A stretch of DNA of 12,985 nt from Lachnospiraceae bacterium UBA1778 (GTDB taxonomy: Bacteria > Bacillota > Clostridia > Lachnospirales > Lachnospiraceae), in the NCBI GenBank assembly GCA_002315255.1, contig DCGM01000072.1, forward strand, positions 1 to 12,985, written 5' to 3'. The position numbers and the translations under genes were made by a program. The notes under the pieces were generated by a model. That model searched no databases, was not told the origin of the DNA, and saw nothing but the letters and a program-made list of their open reading frames with translations. Positions 7,297 through 12,985 of the stretch are shown here, piece after piece (the first letter of the stretch is position 1; every line of letters starts with the position of its first letter).

Positions 7297-8265
7297 TCAC
7301 CGGACAGAACCTGTTTCCAACCATTTGAGGATATCTTTTGAAGACTGCTCCGGAATCTCAAACTGAATGTTATGTCCGACTCCCTGATAATTGATAAAGC
7401 TGTTATCATCTATGTTTAAGAGTTCCCGCAGTTCAGCCTGATTTTCATTTTTGGCCATCGTGTCATCATCCCCGTGAAGAATCAGCACCGGAATGCTTGT
7501 ATCGAATTCAGCATATAACCCGCTAAAATCTGTACCAGCAAGTCCCAGAAGAATGTTTTTCCATGTTTTCTTTGCCAATGCCTTGGATTCTGCTTTCAGG
7601 CCGGCGAGGCATTTGTCAAATTCCACTTCCTCCGCATTGTCTTCTTTAAACGTGCAGTCGTACCAGAAATCCATGAACTCATCCGACGGATGCTCGTCTT
7701 CGCCGAGAGGCTCGACGTACGTATAGTAAAGCCTATTCAGGCTTTCCGTCATATACTGCTTAATCGGGCAAGAGCTTACCAGCACCACTTTTTCACAGCG
7801 CTCCGGGAACATCAATGCAAACGTCTGGACCGTAAAGCTTCCGAGCGAATGGCCGATGACCACCGCGCGGTCGATCTTCATGGCATCAAAAAAGGCTTTC
7901 ATATCCGTAGCATAAGTCACGGTTGTGTAGAAACCGTCCGGTGCGTCGCTCTTCCCCATACCTCTGAGATCAGGAAGATAGACATGATATCCTGCTTCCA
8001 CAAAATACGGTGCGGCCAGACTCCAGGAACGCGAGTTGTCCGTCATACCATGCTGCAGGATTACCACCGGGCCATCCGGATTTCCCATTTCGATATATGC
8101 CATTTTGATTCCGGTTGACAGCGTCACAAACTTCTTCGCGTCTGCCCATTCATCTTGGGAGATCTCCTGCGGAAGTGCTTTTTTATCGGTATTTCCTCCC
8201 GTGCATCCGACGAGTGCCGCTACGATAAGCAATGCTGCCAAAATCAGACAAATAATCTTTTTCAT
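7297..8265 (-). CDS. Lipoprotein alpha/beta hydrolase
   Basis: Surface-anchored serine hydrolase of 322 residues. A lipoprotein signal (MKKIICLILAALLIVAALVG) is followed by C21. The fold shows the HG oxyanion motif at H72-G73 (LQHGMTDNSRSW), LPDLRGMGKSD, the nucleophile elbow GHSLGS with S140, the acid in HGDDD (probably D268) and the base in GVGHN with H298. The triad is complete and the length is normal for an epoxide hydrolase/esterase/haloperoxidase-type enzyme with a lid at about 170-245. The substrate cannot be told from the sequence. The best Shine-Dalgarno match, AAAGGAG, lies 16 bases before the ATG, further than usual, with only a weak AAAGAG nearer. A 12-codon reading frame ends over this start codon (8262-8300). 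It converges on the nucleotidase gene and shares the hairpin between them. Confidence 0.93.
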   Translation of the reverse strand: MKKIICLILAALLIVAALVGCTGGNTDKKALPQEISQDEWADAKKFVTLSTGIKMAYIEMGNPDGPVVILQHGMTDNSRSWSLAAPYFVEAGYHVYLPDLRGMGKSDAPDGFYTTVTYATDMKAFFDAMKIDRAVVIGHSLGSFTVQTFALMFPERCEKVVLVSSCPIKQYMTESLNRLYYTYVEPLGEDEHPSDEFMDFWYDCTFKEDNAEEVEFDKCLAGLKAESKALAKKTWKNILLGLAGTDFSGLYAEFDTSIPVLILHGDDDTMAKNENQAELRELLNIDDNSFINYQGVGHNIQFEIPEQSSKDILKWLETGSVR

Positions 8266-8300
8266 ACTCTTTTATGTTTCACTCCTTTTGCTTTTGCCAT
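8262..8300 (-). other. Possible 12-codon leader reading frame overlapping the hydrolase start
   Basis: On the minus strand ATG at 8300 opens a 12-codon frame (MAKAKGVKHKRV) whose TGA overlaps the hydrolase ATG as ATGA. The strong AAAGGAG for the hydrolase lies inside it. It has no convincing ribosome site of its own, so it may be chance. Translational coupling is the alternative. Confidence 0.2.
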
Positions 8301-8401
8301 TCTGTGGTTTCTGCGAAATAATAGCACTAATTTGTGTCCAAATCATTAATGCGATCATTGCTTTCGTCATTCGCGCCACAAAACAGTCAAAGCGAAAAGG
8401 C

Positions 8402-8424
8402 TGGGGTTCTGTCAGTCGAACCCA
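8402..8424 (-). terminator. Candidate terminator hairpin at the end of the right-hand operon
   Basis: GGGTTC and GAACCC (8404-8409 and 8418-8423) form a six-base stem with an eight-base loop directly after the stop of the 172-residue gene. On the minus strand it is followed by CAGCCTTTTCGCTTT, a broken T-rich stretch. The stem is short and the U tract imperfect, so this is only a candidate. Confidence 0.4.
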
Positions 8425-8943
8425 TTAAACCGCATATTCCGTCAATGCTTTTGCAACTGCAATATGCGTTTTTACCTCTTTGACAAGAGGGACTGTCAGG
8501 TTCAGCTTTTGCATTGAAATAACATCCGAAATATCAGTAATGATCCTGTGTACAGAAGCTGTGGCGATTTTTTCTAAGCTGTCATAGCCGGCATCATAAT
8601 AAAGTTTCGCCCGAATCGATTTTACTCCGGGAAGCTGATACAGTTTTCTGTAAATATCCACTTCTCTTTCTGTCAGCAGCGTTTTATCGATATCCTTATA
8701 TTTGCTTTCTTTTACGTCATATAATGAGAGAAATCTTTTGAAAAGACAGAACATTTCCTGATTCGGCAGGCCGGTTTGAGAAAAAGCTTCATCGCTAAAC
8801 TGCATACACTCCTCTTTTGTATGACAGCCCATCTCCCCTAAAGACGCTATTAATCCGTATTTATAGGGGATCAGCGGATAGTATCGTTTTAAGATACAAT
8901 CCTCATTCAGCAATACTTCAAATGCTTCTATCCGATAATTCAT
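8425..8943 (-). CDS. Unrecognised 172-residue protein with helix-hairpin-helix-like segments
   Basis: I do not recognise a named family. The C-terminal half (about 102-140) reads YQLPGVKSIRAKLYYDAGYD followed by SLEKIATAS. This resembles the helix-hairpin-helix pattern IPGIGxxRAxxLYxAGxxSLxxLA seen in DUF4332-type proteins and topoisomerase/ligase HhH units. The N-terminal part (about 30-72) has a similar spacing, LIASLGEMGCHTKEECMQFS and then TGLPNQEMFCLFKRF, reminiscent of the RNA polymerase alpha C-terminal fold. A DNA or protein binding role is inference only. No signal peptide or membrane helix is present. GGAGGGAGA directly precedes the ATG. It lies 72 bases after the GH127 gene with no terminator between, so it is probably the last gene of that operon. 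Its sequence is more AT-rich than its upstream neighbours. Confidence 0.75.
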   Translation of the reverse strand: MNYRIEAFEVLLNEDCILKRYYPLIPYKYGLIASLGEMGCHTKEECMQFSDEAFSQTGLPNQEMFCLFKRFLSLYDVKESKYKDIDKTLLTEREVDIYRKLYQLPGVKSIRAKLYYDAGYDSLEKIATASVHRIITDISDVISMQKLNLTVPLVKEVKTHIAVAKALTEYAV

Positions 8944-9015
8944 TCTCCCTCCATAAGCCGTCAGATATGCAGTTTAAAAGAATCCAATACCTGATCCAGT
9001 TCCGGGCAGCTTCCT

Positions 9016-10812
9016 TTATTTTCGATTAAACCAGACCAGCATATCCGACTCGCCTCTGTTCGCAAAGGCATAGTACGGAATCAGATGAAGGGTGACCGGC
9101 ACTTCATCGTTTCCCTTTGCTTTTCCGTAAATCGGGCCCTCCACGCCGGTTCTGAACGCACTGATATCGAAGCAGTTTAAGCCATACGCTTCTTCGTACG
9201 TCGCGTTCCAGGTGAAATCCTTTTCCAGACGGATCGATTGAAGATTCTCTCCATTATCCACTTCTTCCGCACAGTAAACGACCGGGCCTGCCTGGATGCA
9301 GTAGCGGTTCGCATCCCGCGTGATTTTCCGGTTCGCCTGCACGGCAAACGGTGTCATATCAAAGGAAATGTCAATGCAGTCTCCCTCGTGATCCACTTCC
9401 ACATAAGCATATCCATCCCGCAGCTCATAACTTTTTCCGATTGTGAACCGGTCGCACCAGTCCGGGATTCGGATGGCCGCCTTCTTCACGCCGGAAACGG
9501 AAAGCGCTACCCGGCCATCTACCGGATAATCGGTCTTCATTTCAGCCTTCACATTGTCCTGATCCAGTATACTGCCGGTAAACTGATTGACAAAGAGCAC
9601 ATCCTCCTCTAACCCGTACACATAGCCCTGGATAGAGGCCAGCAGGCGGCTCACATTCGGCGGGCAGCAGGAGCACCGGAAGACCTCCGGGCGCTGGGTG
9701 ATCGGGTAACGCTTCTCCCCGAGGCTTCCCTTGAAATGGTCCTGCAAGGTGATTTCCAGCGGATTTTCATAAAAGAAATGCTTTCCGTCCAAAGAAAGTC
9801 CGGAAAGAATGCCGTTATAGAATAAGCGCTCCATCACATCCGCATATTCTGCCCGGTTCTCCAGGCGAAGCAACCGGTCGCAGAAGAAAAGGAGACCGAT
9901 ACCCGCGCAGGTTTCCGTGTAAGCCTCGGCATTCGGAAGATCATAGGGCTTACTGAAGGTTTCGCCGATGTAGCAGCTGCCGATCCCGCCGGTCACATAC
10001 ATCTTTTCTTTCGTCACACTCTCAAATAAAGTCCGGCAGGCTTTCTTCAGTTCTTCGTCCTGCAGCTCCAGCGCTAAATCTGCCATCGCGATATAGAGAT
10101 ACATTGCGCGGACAGAATGTCCGACCGCTTCTTTCTGTTCCCGCACCGGCAGATGGCTCTGATTGTATTCGGACTTGTCAATGTCCTCTTCCGAGCCTCT
10201 CATATTGATAAAATGAGCAGCCATATCGAGATATACCTTTTTCCCAGTATAGCGATACATCTTTACCAGGGCCAGTTCGATCTCTTCATGTCCCGGGCTT
10301 CTGAATTTCGCAGAATCTTCCTCTATGAACACTTTCCGGATATATAAGGCATACTTTTCCATAAGATGGAGGAAGCGCTCCCGCCCCGTGACTTCCGCAT
10401 AAGCAACCGCAGCTTCCATTAAGTGGCCGGCACAGTAAAGTTCATGCTGGGTTCTGTTCGAAAAACGCTTCGCAGGCTCGACCACCGTGAACCAGATATT
10501 GAAATAACCGTCATGTCCCTGGAACTTCTCGATCTGGTCAATGACCGCTTCCATCTTATCCTGAAGGGCTTCATCCTGGTGATTATTCAGGCTGTAAGCC
10601 GCTGCCTCAAACCACTTGGCTATGTCACTGTCCCAGAAGATATGGGGCTGCTCCGGCATTCCTTCACGCCAGTTAAAGTTGAAGGCACGGAAACGGCCGG
10701 TATCAGAGAACTGCTGATAGATCGCATCTATGGTCACACGCTCATTGAGCAGCTGCTTCTTTCGGGCAAATCCGTCCGTTAGCCGGACATGCTGATAATC
10801 ACAAGGCTTCAT
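9016..10812 (-). CDS. GH127-family glycosidase (beta-L-arabinofuranosidase type)
   Basis: Cytoplasmic (alpha/alpha)6-barrel glycoside hydrolase of 598 residues with no signal peptide. Residues match the zinc-cysteine active site of Bifidobacterium HypBA1 when aligned by eye. E300 and C302 (YTETCAG) correspond to Glu338 and Cys340, and C382-C383 (FRCSCCPPN) to Cys417 (nucleophile) and Cys418. E284 (IGETF) corresponds to the acid/base Glu322. Other family blocks include HIFWDSDIAKWFEA, HDGYFN, HELYCAGHLMEA, VTGGIGS and the C-terminal AGPVVYCAEEVDN. Members remove terminal beta-L-arabinofuranose from arabino-oligosaccharides, but specificity varies and other furanosides are possible. GAAGGA precedes the ATG by about eight bases and lies within the last codons of the upstream SAHase-like gene, only 4 bases separating the two. 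They are almost certainly co-transcribed and probably translationally coupled. Confidence 0.95.
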   Translation of the reverse strand: MKPCDYQHVRLTDGFARKKQLLNERVTIDAIYQQFSDTGRFRAFNFNWREGMPEQPHIFWDSDIAKWFEAAAYSLNNHQDEALQDKMEAVIDQIEKFQGHDGYFNIWFTVVEPAKRFSNRTQHELYCAGHLMEAAVAYAEVTGRERFLHLMEKYALYIRKVFIEEDSAKFRSPGHEEIELALVKMYRYTGKKVYLDMAAHFINMRGSEEDIDKSEYNQSHLPVREQKEAVGHSVRAMYLYIAMADLALELQDEELKKACRTLFESVTKEKMYVTGGIGSCYIGETFSKPYDLPNAEAYTETCAGIGLLFFCDRLLRLENRAEYADVMERLFYNGILSGLSLDGKHFFYENPLEITLQDHFKGSLGEKRYPITQRPEVFRCSCCPPNVSRLLASIQGYVYGLEEDVLFVNQFTGSILDQDNVKAEMKTDYPVDGRVALSVSGVKKAAIRIPDWCDRFTIGKSYELRDGYAYVEVDHEGDCIDISFDMTPFAVQANRKITRDANRYCIQAGPVVYCAEEVDNGENLQSIRLEKDFTWNATYEEAYGLNCFDISAFRTGVEGPIYGKAKGNDEVPVTLHLIPYYAFANRGESDMLVWFNRK

Positions 10813-10816
10813 CTTC

Positions 10817-12097
10817 TTATTCCTTCACTCTGCTCTCAGTTTTACGCCAATCGGCATCATAATCCTTTTGCTTTTGTGTTTTTTTGCTTAATTGGATCTC
10901 ATATTCATTTAATTTGATAGACGCAATGACCTCATCAATATGCTCAGACATGACATAGACACGAGGTTTTGGTCTATCGTTAACAAGCTGTTCCGCAGAC
11001 AGTAACACCGCGGAGAATGTCAGATCCATGATGTCAGGAGAGTTCCCTTCTCCGCCGACAATATTGGCTACTCGTCCGTCGCATAACAGCGTAACATACA
11101 GCCCGCCATCCAGATAGTAACGTACCATCTGCGGCTTGATTTCTTTCACTGCTACAGCATTCTCTTTCAGGTCTGAAACAGCGATTTCATTTTGACCGCT
11201 GCCGCAGTTCACCAGTACCGCACCATGTTTCATCTGTTTGATCGCTTCAAAAGGAATAACATCAATCGAGCCGGTTGCAGTGATAAAAATCGTTCCGAGT
11301 TTTGCCGCTTCTTCGATACTCATGACGGAATAACCTTCCAAATAGGCGCAAAGCGCATTAATCGGATCGATTTCGCAGACAATAACGTGGGCTCCCATAC
11401 CTTTCGCTCTTAAAGCAATGCCCTTCCCGACATTCCCATAGCCGACGACCACGATCGTCTCTCCGCCCAGGAGATGGTTACACATATCAGAAATATAAAC
11501 TAACGCGGACTGTGCGACTCCAAAATAATTGTCAAACATATGCTTGATGCGGCCGGAATTGACCACACAAACCGGACGCTTTAGTAATCCTTTTTCTTCC
11601 AGAAGCCGGCATTTAGAAACGCCGGAGGTGGTCTGGATGGTAGCGCCTATATAAGAGTCTACAGAATCAGGATGTTTTTCCTGTAAAGCAGTTAACATTT
11701 CAGCCCCTTCATCCATCAGAAGATCAGGGTGAAAACGATACGCTTCTTCTATAATCTCATCCATTTCTGTTTCACTCATCTGAGAATCAGCCATCACTCT
11801 GATCCCATGATGTACCGCTAAGCTTGCTGCCACATCATCTTGAGTAGAGGCTGGGCTCGAAGCGGTCAAAAGAACCTCCGCGCCTCCTGCTTTCATCGCC
11901 AATGCTGCAGCCGCTGTCTCTTTTGTAACATGGCCATTCATCAGCACCTTGAGGCCCTTAAACGGTTTTTCTATCCCAAACCGGCCGCTGATGACGGATA
12001 AGACCGGCATATCATCCAGTCCCAGTCTGAGTCTCTCTTCGCCCGCATCCGCGAGCTCGGGATGTCTTATCTTACTACCAAAAATGTTTTCATTCAT
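10817..12097 (-). CDS. Divergent S-adenosylhomocysteine hydrolase homologue with altered active site
   Basis: Homologue of adenosylhomocysteinase (426 residues from the chosen start). The NAD-binding Rossmann motif GYGNVGKG (219-226) and EIDPINAL (242-249) are intact. Retained, in human SAHase numbering, are the equivalents of His55 (H56, NGHVTKETA), Lys186 (K185) and Asp190-Asn191 (D189-N190 in KHMFDN). Altered are Glu156 (Q155, IQTTSGV), His301 in GHFD (S300, GSGQ), His353 in GHPS (N352, GNSP) and the SCN motif (TASSPASTQDD). The C-terminal KPDxYRY that closes the neighbouring NAD site is replaced by KDYDADWRK. Oxidation chemistry at a sugar 3'-OH may persist while adenosine recognition is lost, so I would not name it ahcY. 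A longer frame opens at 12259, but it overlaps the upstream ferredoxin gene and has no family homology. The ATG at 12097 follows AGGAAAG by about nine bases. Confidence 0.9.
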   Translation of the reverse strand: MNENIFGSKIRHPELADAGEERLRLGLDDMPVLSVISGRFGIEKPFKGLKVLMNGHVTKETAAAALAMKAGGAEVLLTASSPASTQDDVAASLAVHHGIRVMADSQMSETEMDEIIEEAYRFHPDLLMDEGAEMLTALQEKHPDSVDSYIGATIQTTSGVSKCRLLEEKGLLKRPVCVVNSGRIKHMFDNYFGVAQSALVYISDMCNHLLGGETIVVVGYGNVGKGIALRAKGMGAHVIVCEIDPINALCAYLEGYSVMSIEEAAKLGTIFITATGSIDVIPFEAIKQMKHGAVLVNCGSGQNEIAVSDLKENAVAVKEIKPQMVRYYLDGGLYVTLLCDGRVANIVGGEGNSPDIMDLTFSAVLLSAEQLVNDRPKPRVYVMSEHIDEVIASIKLNEYEIQLSKKTQKQKDYDADWRKTESRVKE

Positions 12098-12134
12098 AAG
12101 CTTCTTTCCTGTCTGTTTGAAGAGCCTCATGGTT

Positions 12135-12985
12135 TCATGCCTCAGGGAATACCTCGATCTCCATATCGGATAAAGGATATGTGCAGCACGGATGGATCCA
12201 GCCGAACTTTCTGTCTGCCGCTCTTCTTTTATCCAGGGTTTCCGGCGTAAAATACTCACCGGAAATCAGTCTGGAATGGCACATTCCGCAATGTCCCGAG
12301 CGGCAGGAGGTTTTCAGCCGGATTTTAGCGCCTTCAACCGCTTCCGCCAATGTTTTATCAGAAGAGCAGGTTACTTCCGTGCATTCTCCGTGAACCCATA
12401 CTTTAAGATTGAACTGATGAACAACTCTTTCCGCAGGATAGGAATTCATGGCGAATACAGGAAGCTCATTGCCCTGCGGTTCCTTGCGGATTCTTTTATC
12501 CGGGATGCCCAGCTTTTTAAGTTCCTGTTCTAACATGCTGCAAATCGGTTCCGGGCAAGTGACGAAAACCGTCATGTCTTTGATTTCACCGGTTTCCTTA
12601 TCGGTCATGACTCTCTTTAAAAGGTCAGCGGTAACAGGGCCTTTTTCGACTCCCTCCGCCTCTCCGTTTAAGAGCACCGGGACAACCCGGATTTTTCCTC
12701 CGGTTTTTTCCTCCATTACCTTATAAGCTTCCATCAGACTAAGACCGGCGACTATCGGGATCAGCGCCATCGCAGTCAGATTAATGTCGGTATTTCCTTC
12801 CATAACGTCTGCGCAAAGCGCCATCGCCGGCCCGCCGATTCCGATGACCAGCACATCATGGGCGTCGCGGATCGGCTCATAATACTCTTCTCCTGACGGC
12901 GCGCTGAACCGGATAACGGTTCCTTCCTGCCAGGTATTTAGAATAAATTCCGAGGCATGACCCGGTCCGTGATCGGCAACAACCA
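12135..12985 (-). CDS. Flavin reductase-like protein with C-terminal 2Fe-2S ferredoxin domain, 5' end beyond the right edge
   Basis: The last 282 residues of an electron-transfer protein are visible. The frame stays open to the edge, so the GTG at 12854 is not the start. The first part looks like the end of a ferredoxin-NADP reductase fold: GPGHASEFI, a beta-strand ending FSAPSGEEYYEPIRDAHD, then the nucleotide-binding half finishing CSMLEQELKKLGIPDKRI. The C-terminal 90 residues are a plant-type ferredoxin domain with CRSGHCGMC (C227, C232, C235 of the visible part) and the fourth ligand in HPCCTYP (C266 or C267). The usual NAD motifs (GGxGITP, LYGSR, CGP) read GIGGPAM, MALIPI and CPEP, so NAD(P)H use is doubtful. 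It lies 37 bases upstream of the SAHase-like gene and probably shares its transcript. It may be its redox partner or serve another upstream enzyme. Confidence 0.88.
   Translation of the reverse strand, partial: VVADHGPGHASEFILNTWQEGTVIRFSAPSGEEYYEPIRDAHDVLVIGIGGPAMALCADVMEGNTDINLTAMALIPIVAGLSLMEAYKVMEEKTGGKIRVVPVLLNGEAEGVEKGPVTADLLKRVMTDKETGEIKDMTVFVTCPEPICSMLEQELKKLGIPDKRIRKEPQGNELPVFAMNSYPAERVVHQFNLKVWVHGECTEVTCSSDKTLAEAVEGAKIRLKTSCRSGHCGMCHSRLISGEYFTPETLDKRRAADRKFGWIHPCCTYPLSDMEIEVFPEA

Noticed and set aside
8402..8424. tRNA T-arm-like GGTTC...GAACCC
   Set aside because: No acceptor, D or anticodon arms can be folded around it; a small hairpin after the operon's last stop explains it better.
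12098..12259. Longer N-terminus (54 extra codons) for the SAHase-like gene
   Set aside because: The extension overlaps the ferredoxin domain of the upstream gene, has no homology to SAHases and no ribosome site; the ATG at 12097 has AGGAAAG in front.
12852..12854. GTG as start of the Fe-S flavoprotein
   Set aside because: The frame continues open through recognisable reductase sequence to the window edge, so the true start lies outside.
1..12985. CRISPR arrays, insertion sequences, phage or integrase genes
   Set aside because: Scanning found no regularly spaced repeats, terminal inverted repeats with a transposase, or integrase-like proteins.

Overview
The window reads as a piece of chromosome from a Gram-positive anaerobe, most likely a gut-type Clostridia/Bacillota member. 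The reasons are strong GGAGG-type ribosome binding sites, two Bacillus-type lipoproteins with lipobox cysteines, an intracellular GH127 glycosidase, a clostridial-style AraC regulator and moderate G+C. The genus cannot be fixed from this sequence. No tRNA, rRNA, CRISPR array, insertion sequence or integrase is visible.

Left block (1-4676, minus strand): a nonribosomal peptide synthetase (NRPS) runs off the left edge. The visible 1,111 residues read adenylation (A1) - carrier protein (T) - condensation (C) - start of a second adenylation domain (A2). It begins directly with an A domain, so it is a loading-plus-extension enzyme. A1 is unusual: the position that normally holds the aspartate contacting the amino group of the substrate amino acid is proline. 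Immediately upstream, in the same direction, lies a 402-residue AraC-family regulator, a plausible controller of the NRPS.

Middle block (4677-8265): a small cytoplasmic NlpC/P60-like cysteine-hydrolase fold protein (minus) ends in a strong hairpin terminator. Divergent from it is a lipoprotein 5'-nucleotidase/metallophosphatase (plus), which ends in a second strong terminator. Convergent on that is a lipoprotein alpha/beta hydrolase (minus). These look like separate single-gene units.

Right block (8402-12985, minus strand): four tightly spaced genes look like one operon, entering from beyond the right edge. In order of transcription they are: (1) a flavin reductase-like protein fused to a C-terminal 2Fe-2S ferredoxin domain (5' end missing); (2) a divergent S-adenosylhomocysteine hydrolase homologue that keeps the NAD fold and the Lys/Asp-Asn pair but has lost several substrate and catalytic residues; (3) a GH127 beta-L-arabinofuranosidase-type glycosidase starting 4 bases after gene 2; (4) an unrecognised 172-residue protein with helix-hairpin-helix-like segments. 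The combination of a rewired SAHase fold, a Fe-S flavoprotein whose NAD motifs are eroded, and a glycosidase suggests an undescribed redox-assisted cleavage pathway. The substrate is unknown and this is inference.

The two places most worth following up are the NRPS with the odd loading domain and the SAHase-like/Fe-S flavoprotein/GH127 operon. All gene-free gaps are shorter than about 220 bases and hold promoters, terminators or nothing recognisable.
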